From an uncultured Oscillospiraceae bacterium (GTDB lineage Bacteria; Bacillota; Clostridia; Oscillospirales; Acutalibacteraceae), in NCBI GenBank assembly GCA_900543795.1, contig UQSH01000001.1:62001-126000 (forward strand): 64,000 bases of DNA, read 5' to 3'. Within the stretch, counting starts at the first letter, position 1, and every line of letters starts with the position of its first letter. Below, piece after piece: positions 25,245-33,252 of this stretch. The notes beneath the pieces are model-generated. The model was not told where the DNA came from and searched no databases. It saw only the letters and a program-made list of their open reading frames with translations. The position numbers and the translations under genes were made by a program.

Positions 25245-25394
25245 ATGAGAGTTAAAGTTACTTTAGCTTGCACTGAATGCAAACAACGCAATTACAACAC
25301 AATGAAAAACAAGAAGAATACTCCGGACAGGCTTGAAATGAATAAGCACTGCCCATTCTGCAAAAAGCATACTCTTCACAGAGAAACGAAATAA
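25245..25394 (+). CDS. rpmG: 50S ribosomal protein bL33
   Basis: 49 residues: MRVKVTLACTECKQRNY, then NKHCPFCKKHTLHRETK. Both CxxC knuckles are kept, so this is the zinc-binding (C+) form. GGAGG precedes ATG 25245. The gene order rpmG-secE-nusG is the usual one; secE follows in 12 nt. Confidence 0.96.
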   Translation: MRVKVTLACTECKQRNYNTMKNKKNTPDRLEMNKHCPFCKKHTLHRETK

Positions 25395-25406
25395 CGGAGG
25401 ATAGAG

Positions 25407-25769
25407 ATGGCTGAAAAAAAGACTTCAAGCGCCGAAGAGCAGAAAAAGTCTGCCAAGGCTCCTAAGAAAAAGTCCCCAAAGAAAAATCCGTTTAAATCAG
25501 CTGCAAAATTCTTTAAAGGCGTAAACACAGAACGCAAAAAGGTTGTTTGGCCAACTGCGAAGGAAACGATTAAAAACACAGTTATCGTTCTTATTGTTGT
25601 TATTATTGTCGGCGTAGCAATTTACGGTGTTGATACTCTTCTTTCACTCGGTATGAAAGGTATTAAAAGCCTTAAAGAAACAACAACTGTCAGCCAAACC
25701 GTAGAAGATACAACTGAAAGCGCTCTTGAAGAAGCAACTTCGCAAGAAGCAGATCAAACAGCAGAGTAA
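25407..25769 (+). CDS. secE: Preprotein translocase subunit SecE
   Basis: 120 residues, longer than the usual ~60-75. Core: FFKGVNTERKKVVWPTAKETIKNT then one membrane helix (about 52-72), the minimal SecE that clamps SecY. An N-terminal Lys-rich stretch of ~30 residues and a Thr/Glu-rich acidic tail of ~35 residues after the helix are extra; the tail would face outside. Lies between rpmG and nusG as in most Firmicutes. Confidence 0.93.
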   Translation: MAEKKTSSAEEQKKSAKAPKKKSPKKNPFKSAAKFFKGVNTERKKVVWPTAKETIKNTVIVLIVVIIVGVAIYGVDTLLSLGMKGIKSLKETTTVSQTVEDTTESALEEATSQEADQTAE

Positions 25770-25799
25770 GCTGTAAATCTATTTACGGAGGCTCTTTTA

Positions 25800-26324
25800 A
25801 TGGATGAAGCAAAATGGTATGTTGCCCACACCTTTTCGGGCTACGAAAATAAGGTTGCAAGCAACATTCAAACCGTTGTTGAAAACAGAAATCTTCATGA
25901 TTTAATTCAAGAGGTTTCCGTTCCGACTGAAACGGTTGTTGAAATAAAGGATGACGGAACAAAAAAGGAAGTAGAAAGAAAAATATTTCCCGGTTATGTT
26001 CTTGTTAAAATGGTTATGAACGACGATACATGGTATGTTGTTCGCAACATAAGAGGCTGCACGGGCTTCGTTGGCCCCGAAAGCAAGCCTGTTGCTCTCA
26101 CAGAGGAAGAGGTTAAAAAGCTCGGTGTTGACAAGGTCAGCGTTGAGGTTTCCTATCAGGCGGGCGATCTTGTTAATGTTATTGACGGACCGCTTGACGG
26201 CTTCTCGGGAACTGTTGAAAGCGTTGATGTTAACAACAACAGCGTTCAGGTAACCATTTCAATGTTCGGCCGTGAAACATCGGTTGAATTCGAGCTCGAT
26301 CAGCTTGAAAAAGCAGAAAATTAA
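25800..26324 (+). CDS. nusG: Transcription termination/antitermination factor NusG
   Basis: 174 residues. NGN domain: KWYVAHTFSGYENKVA at 5-20, FPGYVLVKM, WYVVRN..G.TGFVG; KOW domain near 125-155: GDLVNVIDGPLDGFSGTVESVD. NusG binds the RNA polymerase clamp and couples to ribosomes or Rho. It ends 99 nt before rplK; a hairpin and an L1-like site lie in the gap. Confidence 0.96.
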   Translation: MDEAKWYVAHTFSGYENKVASNIQTVVENRNLHDLIQEVSVPTETVVEIKDDGTKKEVERKIFPGYVLVKMVMNDDTWYVVRNIRGCTGFVGPESKPVALTEEEVKKLGVDKVSVEVSYQAGDLVNVIDGPLDGFSGTVESVDVNNNSVQVTISMFGRETSVEFELDQLEKAEN

Positions 26325-26357
26325 TTTTTGGTAATTCGCAGTATATCTGCTTATTAT

Positions 26358-26371
26358 GCACCTTACGGTGC
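26358..26371 (+). promoter_or_regulatory. Small hairpin between nusG and rplK
   Basis: GCACC-TTAC-GGTGC stem directly before the L1-like element; part of the rplKA leader. Confidence 0.5.
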
Positions 26372-26402
26372 GTGGGAGGGGATTGCTTCCCCGCCAAACC
26401 AC
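26372..26402 (+). promoter_or_regulatory. Putative ribosomal protein L1 binding site in the rplK leader
   Basis: GTGGGAGG ... CC.....ACCAC with an inner GGGG/CCCC stem. It repeats the pattern found between rplK and rplA and resembles the L1 site on 23S rRNA, through which free L1 represses its own operon. Assignment rests on the shared pattern and location. Confidence 0.6.
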
Positions 26403-26423
26403 AATTTTTAGGAGGAAATAATT

Positions 26424-26849
26424 ATGGCTCAAAAGGTAGTAGGTTTAATTAAACTTCAAATCCCTGCAGGCAAAGCAACTCCGGCACCGCCGGTAGGACC
26501 TGCACTCGGTCAGCATGGTGTAAACATCATGGCATTCACAAAGGAATTCAATGAAAGAACCAAGAATGACGCAGGACTTATCATTCCTGTTGTTATTACG
26601 GTTTTTGAAGACCGTTCATTCACATTCGTAACAAAAACTCCGCCTGCGGCAGTTCTTATTAAAAAGGCTTGCGGAATCGACAAGGCTTCCGGCGTTCCTA
26701 ATAAGAATAAGGTTGCAACAATCACAAAGGCTCAGGTTCAGCAGATTGCAGAAACCAAAATGCCCGATCTCAACGCAGCTTCTCTTGAAGCGGCAATGAG
26801 CATGATTGCAGGAACCGCACGCAGTATGGGTATCGTTGTAGAGGACTGA
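26424..26849 (+). CDS. rplK: 50S ribosomal protein uL11
   Basis: 141 residues, standard. N-terminal VGLIKLQIPAGKATPAPPVGPALGQHGVNIM with the proline-rich switch, KTPPAAVLIKKACG, C-terminal rRNA-binding domain ending IAGTARSMGIVVED. Part of the GTPase-associated stalk base; needed for the stringent response through RelA. GGAGG before ATG. Confidence 0.97.
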   Translation: MAQKVVGLIKLQIPAGKATPAPPVGPALGQHGVNIMAFTKEFNERTKNDAGLIIPVVITVFEDRSFTFVTKTPPAAVLIKKACGIDKASGVPNKNKVATITKAQVQQIAETKMPDLNAASLEAAMSMIAGTARSMGIVVED

Positions 26850-26856
26850 TTCCCGT

Positions 26857-26882
26857 GTGGGAGGAAAAATCCGATTAACCAC
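26857..26882 (+). promoter_or_regulatory. Second putative L1 binding site before rplA
   Basis: GTGGGAGG, AT-rich loop, CCGATTAACCAC, ending 15 nt before the rplA start where bound L1 could block translation. Same pattern as at 26372-26402. Confidence 0.6.
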
Positions 26883-26896
26883 TGGAGGTATTTATT

Positions 26897-27604
26897 ATGA
26901 AACACGGAAAGAAATATACAGACGGCGCAAAGCTTGTTGACCGTTCAAAATTATATGAAAGTGCACAAGCACTTGAACTTGCAGTTAAAACTGCAAATGC
27001 AAAGTTCGATGAAACAATCGAGGTTCATATCCGTTTAGGCGTTGACTCCCGCCATGCCGATCAACAGGTTCGCGGTGCAGTTGTTCTTCCAAACGGAACA
27101 GGTAAGGATGTAAGAGTTGCCGTTTTTGCAAAGGGCGATCTTGCAAAGGCTGCTGAGGAAGCAGGCGCAGATGTTGTTGGCGATGCAGACCTTGTAACTA
27201 AAATTCAGGGTGGCTGGATGGATTTTGATGTTGCCATCGCAAGCCCTGATATGATGGGATTCGTTGGTCGTTTAGGTAAGGTTCTTGGTCCTCGCGGACT
27301 TATGCCTTCTCCGAAAGCAGGCACAGTAACAATGGATGTTGCAAAGGCTGTAACAGAAGCAAAGGCAGGTAAGATTGAATATCGTCTTGATAAGGCTAAT
27401 ATCATTCACTGCCCAATCGGTAAGGCTTCATTCGGAACAGATAAGCTTCTTGAAAACTTCAACGCTCTTCTTGATGCAGTTATTAAGGCAAAGCCTGCCG
27501 CTGCAAAGGGTCAGTATATCAAATCCTGCGCAGTAGCGTCAACTATGGGCCCCGGCATTCGCATCAATCCTAACAAGGTTGGTTCGGCTGCCGTTGCAGA
27601 ATAA
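26897..27604 (+). CDS. rplA: 50S ribosomal protein uL1
   Basis: 235 residues, standard. KKY.DGAKLVDRSKLY, RLGVDSRHADQQVRGAVVLPNGTGK, GRLGKVLGPRGLMPSPKAGTVT and the closing ...GPGIRINPNKVG are diagnostic. L1 shapes the mobile stalk at the tRNA exit site and is a translational repressor of rplKA. Own repressor sites appear upstream. Confidence 0.97.
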   Translation: MKHGKKYTDGAKLVDRSKLYESAQALELAVKTANAKFDETIEVHIRLGVDSRHADQQVRGAVVLPNGTGKDVRVAVFAKGDLAKAAEEAGADVVGDADLVTKIQGGWMDFDVAIASPDMMGFVGRLGKVLGPRGLMPSPKAGTVTMDVAKAVTEAKAGKIEYRLDKANIIHCPIGKASFGTDKLLENFNALLDAVIKAKPAAAKGQYIKSCAVASTMGPGIRINPNKVGSAAVAE

Positions 27605-27616
27605 TTTATTAAGGTA

Positions 27617-27645
27617 TTGACAAGGCTTTTGTCTTGTGGTAAAAT
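27617..27645 (+). promoter_or_regulatory. Strong sigma-A promoter of rplJL
   Basis: Consensus TTGACA, 17-nt spacer, TAAAAT, 13 nt after the rplA stop. Confidence 0.85.
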
Positions 27646-27649
27646 ACAT

Positions 27650-27799
27650 TCGCTGTTCAGCCAAAGACAGTAGGTGCCGTATGGCGTAAGATAGAAATAT
27701 CGCCTGCCGAGGAATGAGCATTTTAAGCATATATAAATTGTTTTATATATAGTTATAAAAATGTGTGTGCATTCCAAGGCTTTTTGGAATGCACTTTTT
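27650..27799 (+). ncRNA. L10 leader with transcription attenuator
   Basis: Between the promoter and rplJ. It contains CAGCCAAAGACAGTAGGTGCCG and GGCG..AAG..., the conserved core of the Firmicutes L10(L12)4 autoregulatory leader, then an 11-bp terminator stem GTGCATTCCAA / TTGGAATGCAC (27767-27794) followed by five T. Binding of the L10-L12 complex to the core is known to favour termination, adjusting L10/L12 supply. Confidence 0.88.
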
Positions 27800-27863
27800 A
27801 TTTTTGGAAAACAGCCATAAAGCCCTTTGAGCTTCAAAGGCAAATAATTATGGAGGTAAGATT

Positions 27864-28448
27864 ATGCCAAGCACAGTAGTTCTTGAAAAGAAACAGGCTC
27901 AGGTTGCTGCCCTTGCAGAAAGAATTAAGGGCTCAATCGCAGGCGTTGTTGTTGACTACAAGGGTATCAATGTTGAAGATGATACAAAGCTTCGTAAAGA
28001 GCTCCGTGAAGCAGGTGTTGAATACACCGTTATTAAGAACTCAATTCTTAAAAGAGCAGCAGACGAAGCAGGTCTTTCAGGTCTTGATGATGTTCTTGAA
28101 GGCACAACTGCTATCGCAACCTGTGCAGACGATTATGTTGCTTCTGCCCGCATTCTTCAAAAATATGCAGACGGCCATGATAATTTCAGTGTAAAATCAG
28201 GCTATCTCGACGGCGAAGTAATCAGCGTTGAAAAGATTGCATCACTTGCAAAGCTTCCGTCAAGAGAAGTTCTTCTTGCAACTGTTTGCAGCGTATTCAA
28301 CGCACCTATCGCAGCATTTGCCCGTGCAGTTCAGGCAATTGTTGACAAAGGCGGTGTTGAGGCTTGTGAGCCAACAGAGGCTCCGGCTGAGGAAGCACCC
28401 GCTCAAACAGCAGAGGCTCCTGCTGAGGAAGCAGCTGCAACAGAATAA
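27864..28448 (+). CDS. rplJ: 50S ribosomal protein uL10
   Basis: 194 residues. PSTVVLEKKQAQVAALAERIKGS, VVVDYKGI, TVIKNSILKRAA and the helical C-terminus that carries L12 dimers are all visible; an extra ~25-residue Ala/Glu/Pro tail (EAPAEEAPAQTAEAPAEEA) extends beyond the usual end. Base of the stalk. Under the L10 leader; rplL follows in 40 nt. Confidence 0.96.
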   Translation: MPSTVVLEKKQAQVAALAERIKGSIAGVVVDYKGINVEDDTKLRKELREAGVEYTVIKNSILKRAADEAGLSGLDDVLEGTTAIATCADDYVASARILQKYADGHDNFSVKSGYLDGEVISVEKIASLAKLPSREVLLATVCSVFNAPIAAFARAVQAIVDKGGVEACEPTEAPAEEAPAQTAEAPAEEAAATE

Positions 28449-28488
28449 TTAAAAAAATTAACTAAAAAATTTTACGGAGGAAATCAAA

Positions 28489-28866
28489 ATGGCATCAGAG
28501 AATGTAACAAAAATTGTTGAAGAGCTTAAAGCTCTCACAGTTCTTGAGCTTTCAGAGCTCGTATCAGCAGTAGAAGAAGAATTCGGCGTAAGCGCAGCAG
28601 CAGCAGTTGCAGTTGCAGCACCGGCAGAAGGCGGCGCAGCAGCAGCTGAAGAGAAAACAGAGTTTGATGTTGTTCTTAAAGATGTTGGTCCTAACAAGAT
28701 TCAGGTTGTTAAGGCTGTTAAGGAAGCAACAGGTCTTGGTCTTAAAGAGGCTAAGGAGCTTGTTGACGGTGCTCCTTCAACTCTTAAAGAAGCAGTTCCA
28801 ACAGCAGACGCTGAGGCTCTTAAAGCTAAAATTGAGGAAACAGGCGCAACTGTTGAGCTCAAATAA
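28489..28866 (+). CDS. rplL: 50S ribosomal protein bL12
   Basis: 125 residues. N-terminal dimer domain (VTKIVEELKALTVLELSELV), Ala-rich hinge (AAAVAVAAPAEGGAAAAEE), C-terminal factor-binding domain (EFDVVLKDVG..KIQVVKAVKE.TGLGLKEAKELVDGAP). Stalk protein that recruits translation GTPases. A strong terminator follows; rpoB, the usual next gene, is absent. Confidence 0.97.
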   Translation: MASENVTKIVEELKALTVLELSELVSAVEEEFGVSAAAAVAVAAPAEGGAAAAEEKTEFDVVLKDVGPNKIQVVKAVKEATGLGLKEAKELVDGAPSTLKEAVPTADAEALKAKIEETGATVELK

Positions 28867-28889
28867 TTCTATTTCCATAATTAAAATCA

Positions 28890-28916
28890 GCATCCGCAAA
28901 AGCGGATGCTTTTTTT
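28890..28916 (+). terminator. Terminator after rplL
   Basis: GCATCCGC-AAAA-GCGGATGC plus T7. Confidence 0.95.
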
Positions 28917-28932
28917 GTATAAAAAGCCGTTA

Positions 28933-28961
28933 TTGACAAAGGAATAGCTAAATTTTATAAT
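28933..28961 (+). promoter_or_regulatory. Promoter of the glycosyltransferase cluster
   Basis: Perfect TTGACA, 17-nt spacer, perfect TATAAT, 33 nt before the first glycosyltransferase start. Confidence 0.88.
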
Positions 28962-28994
28962 GTAATTAATAATTCTTTTATGAGAGATTTTGTT

Positions 28995-30074
28995 ATGCGT
29001 ATTTTAAATGTAATTCCCGACATAGGAATATCAAACGGCGTTATGAGCGTTGTTTTGAATTATGCAAAGGCTATGCCCGAAAATATTGTTTTTGATGTTT
29101 TGTATTTTCAGGATAAGGAAAAAACACGCATTGGCGACATAGAAGCGCTCGGAGGCAGGGCATTCAAAATTCCTTTTCCAAGCGTGAAGGCTCTTTTTAA
29201 AAATAAAGAGCTTGAGAATATTTTAAAGAATCACGGCGGCGAATGGAGCGCAGTTCATATTCATTGTCCTCATTTTACCGCTTTTATTGCTCCGCTTGCG
29301 AGAAAATACGGCATAAATAAAATCTGCACTCATTGCCACACCACCTGTTATTCTCTCACACCCGAAAACGAAAAAAGGAATAAACTGCTTTTTAATCTCG
29401 GAAAAGGCTTTGCCGATAAATATTTCGCTTGCAGTAAGGACTCGGGCAGATTGTGGTATAAAAAAAGTAATTTTACCGTTTTGAATAATGCTGTTGATTG
29501 CAGAAGGTTTGCATTTGACAAAGCAAAAAGGAAAAAGGCGCAGGAGCTTTTGCAAACGAAGGATTGCTTTGTTGTTGGCCATATAGGAAGAACGGATATT
29601 GCGCAAAAGAACCACCCGTTTTTAATAGATGTTTTTGCACAGATTAATAAAAGAAAGAATAATGCGGTGCTTTTGCTGATTGGAGCAGAGAAAACCGAAG
29701 AGCTTTCGAAGAAAATTGTGGATTTAGGAATTGAAAAAAGCGTTCGTTTTTTGGGACTGCGGGACGATATTGACCTCGTTTTGCAGGCGGTTGATTTGTT
29801 TTTGTTTCCGTCAACAAATGAGGGACTTCCCGTTTCCGTTATAGAAGCGCAGGCGGCGAGCTTGCCTGTTCTTATATCTGATTCGATAACCGATGAGGTT
29901 GCTGTAACCGATAATGTTTGTGCATTATCTCTCAATCTTTCCGATTCAAAATGGGCAGAAAAAGCGATTGAGATTTCGAATAGTGAAAGAAAAGATACTT
30001 ATGATATTATGAAAGCAAACGGCTGGGATATTTTTGACAGCGCAAAAAGGCTTGCGGATTATTACTCCGCTTAA
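28995..30074 (+). CDS. Glycosyltransferase, GT4/family 1
   Basis: 359 residues with two Rossmann domains (GT-B). N-terminal ILNVIPDIGISNGVMSVVLNYAKAM (acceptor side), then VGHIGRTDIAQKNHPFLIDVF at about 195-215 and the donor-site block FLFPSTNEGLPVSVIEAQAA with the EX7E-type glutamates. Transfers a sugar from a nucleotide donor to a surface glycan. ATG 28995 is favoured over 28980 by the GAGAG upstream and by family starts (MRILNV). First gene of a five-gene same-strand cluster. Confidence 0.88.
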   Translation: MRILNVIPDIGISNGVMSVVLNYAKAMPENIVFDVLYFQDKEKTRIGDIEALGGRAFKIPFPSVKALFKNKELENILKNHGGEWSAVHIHCPHFTAFIAPLARKYGINKICTHCHTTCYSLTPENEKRNKLLFNLGKGFADKYFACSKDSGRLWYKKSNFTVLNNAVDCRRFAFDKAKRKKAQELLQTKDCFVVGHIGRTDIAQKNHPFLIDVFAQINKRKNNAVLLLIGAEKTEELSKKIVDLGIEKSVRFLGLRDDIDLVLQAVDLFLFPSTNEGLPVSVIEAQAASLPVLISDSITDEVAVTDNVCALSLNLSDSKWAEKAIEISNSERKDTYDIMKANGWDIFDSAKRLADYYSA

Positions 30075-30086
30075 AAGGAGAATATT

Positions 30087-31073
30087 ATGCCATTATTCAG
30101 TATTATCGTTCCCGTTTATAATGTTGAGGAATATTTGGAGGAATGCGTTGAAAGCGTTCTTAATCAATCCTTTGATGATTTCGAGCTTATTCTTGTTGAC
30201 GACGGCTCAACAGATTGCTCCTTTGAGCTTTGCAAAAAATTTGAAGCCGATAATAATTGCGTTAAGTCGTTTCGTCAAAGCAATTTGGGAGCGTCGTGCG
30301 CAAGAAATAACGGGCTTGAATGTGCAACGGGCGAGTATATTCTCTTTTTAGACAGTGATGATTTTTATAACGATAAAGACGCTTTATTGAAGCTGAAAAA
30401 TAAAATCAACTCAATAGGTGCAGATGCAGTTGTTTTCGGCTGTACCGATTGGAATATGAAAACGAATGAAACCGTTGTTTCAAGAACGGGATATAATCTT
30501 GAACTGATAAATGAAAACGATATAAATAAAACTCTTCATTGGCTTCTTTCATCAAAAATGCTCCCCGGAGGGCCAACGATTTTTACCGTAAAAAGAAGCG
30601 TTATTGAAGAAAACGGTATAAGATTTAAAACAGGTATTCAGGATGAGGACTATGATTTTGTTTTAAGTGTTTTTTGTGCCTGTAAATCCGTTTGCGCTAT
30701 TGATAATCCATTTTATACCTATCGAAAGGGCAGAGATAATTCCGTAACAGGCTCCTCAAATATAAAAATGATTGAGGGCATTGCCTACACTCTTGATAAG
30801 TGGCTCCCTATAAGTGAAAGCATTGAAAATGAAGAAATCAAAAGGGATGTGCAAAATTATCTTGCTTTTATTTACACAACAGGCTTTGTTGTGAGTGGAA
30901 GAATGGATTCAAAAACAAGAAAAAAAGCGCTTTCAATTATGAAAAAATATAAATCTGTTTTGAAGTACGGCTATTGGAGAAAAACCAAAATAACAAGAGC
31001 TGCCGTTAATCTGCTTGGAGCGAATTTGTTTTCAAGGCTTTCAAGCGTATATTTCAAATTAACGCATATATAA
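30087..31073 (+). CDS. Glycosyltransferase family 2
   Basis: 328 residues. GT-A fold: FSIIVPVYNVEEYLEECVESVLNQSFDDFELILVDDGSTD, NLGASCARNNGL and the DxD motif LDSDDFY at about 90. AAGGAG precedes the ATG. The C-terminal half (GIQDEDYDFVLSVF, YTYRKGRDNSVTG) matches capsule and exopolysaccharide GT2 enzymes. 12 nt after the preceding gene; acceptor and sugar unknown. Confidence 0.9.
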   Translation: MPLFSIIVPVYNVEEYLEECVESVLNQSFDDFELILVDDGSTDCSFELCKKFEADNNCVKSFRQSNLGASCARNNGLECATGEYILFLDSDDFYNDKDALLKLKNKINSIGADAVVFGCTDWNMKTNETVVSRTGYNLELINENDINKTLHWLLSSKMLPGGPTIFTVKRSVIEENGIRFKTGIQDEDYDFVLSVFCACKSVCAIDNPFYTYRKGRDNSVTGSSNIKMIEGIAYTLDKWLPISESIENEEIKRDVQNYLAFIYTTGFVVSGRMDSKTRKKALSIMKKYKSVLKYGYWRKTKITRAAVNLLGANLFSRLSSVYFKLTHI

Positions 31074-31083
31074 CGGAGAAAAA

Positions 31084-32190
31084 ATGAAAAAGGTTTTAGT
31101 TGTTATTCAGCTTTTAAGACGCGGCGGAGTTGAGCTTGCCGCACTCAATTTTGCAAAAGCATTAAGCAAGGAAAAATATGCCGTAACGCTTTTACTTGTT
31201 AATCCCGATGAAGCGCAGGATAAAGAGCTTGAGCAGGAGGTTAAGGCTCAGGGCTTTGAAATAGTTAAAATTCCGAGAAATTGCAATTCATATTTGAAAA
31301 AATATAAGTTTATATCCGAGCTAATGAGCCGCAATGGCTTTTATGCAGTCCATTCCCATGTGCTTTTTTTCAGCGGAATTGTTATGCTTGCCGCAAAGAA
31401 AAACGGCATTAAAAAGCGTCTTTGCCACTCGCATCTCTCAAAGTGGAACAGAAAAGAGGGCGTTGCATTTAAGCTTTATAAGAACGCTATGCGATTTCTT
31501 ATAAACTTATTTGCAACGGATAGGCTTGCGTGCAGCTATGAAGCAGGCTGCTTTCTTTACGGAAAAGGCAAATATGAAAAAAACGGTGTTTTTATTGCAA
31601 ATGCAATTGACACCGAAAAATATTCATTCAACGAGGAAGCACGAGGAAGGATAAGAAACGAATTTTCAGTTTCGGATGATGAGGTTCTCGTTGGGCATAT
31701 AGGAACAATTTATAGAATTAAAAATCAGGTTTTCTTAACCGAGGTGCTTGCAGAGATGCAAAAGCGCAATGCCGATGTTAAGCTTCTTTTGGTAGGCGAA
31801 GAGCTTGAAAGAGAAGCCGTTGAGGAAAAGGCAAAATCGCTCGGCGTGGCGGAAAGAATAATTTTTGCAGGTCAAAGAAGCAATATTAATGAAATTTTGC
31901 AGGCAATGGATATAATGATTTTTCCGTCGCTTTTTGAGGGATTACCCATATCCCTTATTGAAGCGCAGGCGTCGTCATTGCCGTGCCTTGTATCTAATGC
32001 GGTAACGCAGGATGTTAAATTTAATGATAATGTTGAATTTATGTCTTTAAACGAAAGTGCTGAAAAATGGGCAGATAAGGCGTTTGAAATGCTTAATGAA
32101 AGCAGAAAAGCGGTTTCAACAGAAAAGCTCAGGGAAAGCTATGATATAAGTGCTTGCGCCAAAAGGCTCGATGAAATTCTGTTGTCTTAA
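31084..32190 (+). CDS. Glycosyltransferase, GT4/family 1
   Basis: 368 residues, GT-B fold, paralogous in layout to the gene at 28995. N-terminal VLVVIQLLRRGGVELAALNFAKAL, HSHVLFFSGIV, CHSHLSKWN; donor half with VGHIGTIYRIKNQVFLTEVL and FPSLFEGLPISLIEAQASSLP. Spacing to the neighbours is 10 and 26 nt, so the cluster is an operon. Confidence 0.89.
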   Translation: MKKVLVVIQLLRRGGVELAALNFAKALSKEKYAVTLLLVNPDEAQDKELEQEVKAQGFEIVKIPRNCNSYLKKYKFISELMSRNGFYAVHSHVLFFSGIVMLAAKKNGIKKRLCHSHLSKWNRKEGVAFKLYKNAMRFLINLFATDRLACSYEAGCFLYGKGKYEKNGVFIANAIDTEKYSFNEEARGRIRNEFSVSDDEVLVGHIGTIYRIKNQVFLTEVLAEMQKRNADVKLLLVGEELEREAVEEKAKSLGVAERIIFAGQRSNINEILQAMDIMIFPSLFEGLPISLIEAQASSLPCLVSNAVTQDVKFNDNVEFMSLNESAEKWADKAFEMLNESRKAVSTEKLRESYDISACAKRLDEILLS

Positions 32191-32216
32191 ATCAATTTTG
32201 CAGTCGGGGTGTTTTT

Positions 32217-33233
32217 ATGAAAATCAGCGTTATAGTTCCGATTTATAAGGTTGAAAAATACCTTGAAAAGTGCATAAAAAGTATCATCAATCAAACCTTT
32301 TCCGATTTGGAAATAATCCTTGTTGATGACGGCTCGCCCGATAACTGTCCGCTTATTTGCGATGATTTTGCAGGGCAGGATAGCCGCATAACCGTTATCC
32401 ATAAGAAAAATTCCGGGCTTGTTTCCGCAAGGAAGGCGGGGCTTGAAATAGCGCAGGGAGAGCTTGTTGCCTTTGTTGATGGCGATGATTGGATAGAGCC
32501 CGATATGTATGAAAGGGCAGTAAGTGCCATTGAAAAAACAGGTGCAGATATTGCAATAACGCAGTTTTACTATTCCTATCCCGATAAGGAGGTTAAAAGC
32601 GAGTATAAGCTTAATAAGGAATTTTACACCAAAGAGGATATAAAAAATGAAATAATCCCGTCTATGCTCTTTACGGGAAGGTATTATGATTTCGGAATTT
32701 ATCCGAATTGCTGGACTAAAATTATTAGGCGTTCTCTTTTGGAAAAGCACCTGCCGTCTGTTGATAACAGAATAAAAATGGGCGAGGATGCAGCATTTAC
32801 ATACGCCTGTATAATGGAAGCAAAAGGCATTTGCTTTGTTGATAAGCCGCTTTATCATTATATTATTAATTATGATTCAATGACTAAAAAATACGATCCC
32901 GACCTTAATGATATTTTTCTTTTGCCGTATAATGCATTGTTGAGCGCTTCAAGGCAGCTTGAAACGGATTTGAGCGGTCAGCTCTCGTATTATCTTCTCT
33001 ATCTTGTTAATTTCGTTGTGCGCAATGAAGCAAGCCCCGATAATCCGAAAACTAAGAAAGAAAAGAATTACGCTATGAAAATGCTTATAAATAACAAAAG
33101 CGTTCGGGAATGTATGAAAAATGCAGATTTGAAAATTCTGCCGCTTCACACAAGGCTTCTTGTTTTGTTTTTCAGAGCAAAAAGCGTTAGCCTGTTGAAT
33201 ATTTATAAATTACTGATTAAAAGATTTTTATAA
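32217..33233 (+). CDS. Glycosyltransferase family 2
   Basis: 338 residues. KISVIVPIYKVEKYLEKCI.SI.NQTF and ILVDDGSPD at the N-terminus, GLVSARKAGLE and FVDGDDWIEPDMYE (DxD) near 85-95, then a helical C-terminal region with MGEDAAF.YACI, a motif common in polysaccharide GT2 proteins. Follows the GT4 gene by 26 nt with GGGGTG before the ATG. Confidence 0.9.
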   Translation: MKISVIVPIYKVEKYLEKCIKSIINQTFSDLEIILVDDGSPDNCPLICDDFAGQDSRITVIHKKNSGLVSARKAGLEIAQGELVAFVDGDDWIEPDMYERAVSAIEKTGADIAITQFYYSYPDKEVKSEYKLNKEFYTKEDIKNEIIPSMLFTGRYYDFGIYPNCWTKIIRRSLLEKHLPSVDNRIKMGEDAAFTYACIMEAKGICFVDKPLYHYIINYDSMTKKYDPDLNDIFLLPYNALLSASRQLETDLSGQLSYYLLYLVNFVVRNEASPDNPKTKKEKNYAMKMLINNKSVRECMKNADLKILPLHTRLLVLFFRAKSVSLLNIYKLLIKRFL

Positions 33234-33252
33234 CAAAAGGAAAGGATAAGCC

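Noticed and set aside
32187..32858. 223-codon minus-strand frame inside a glycosyltransferase gene
   Set aside because: Antisense shadow; the plus-strand GT2 motifs are unmistakable.
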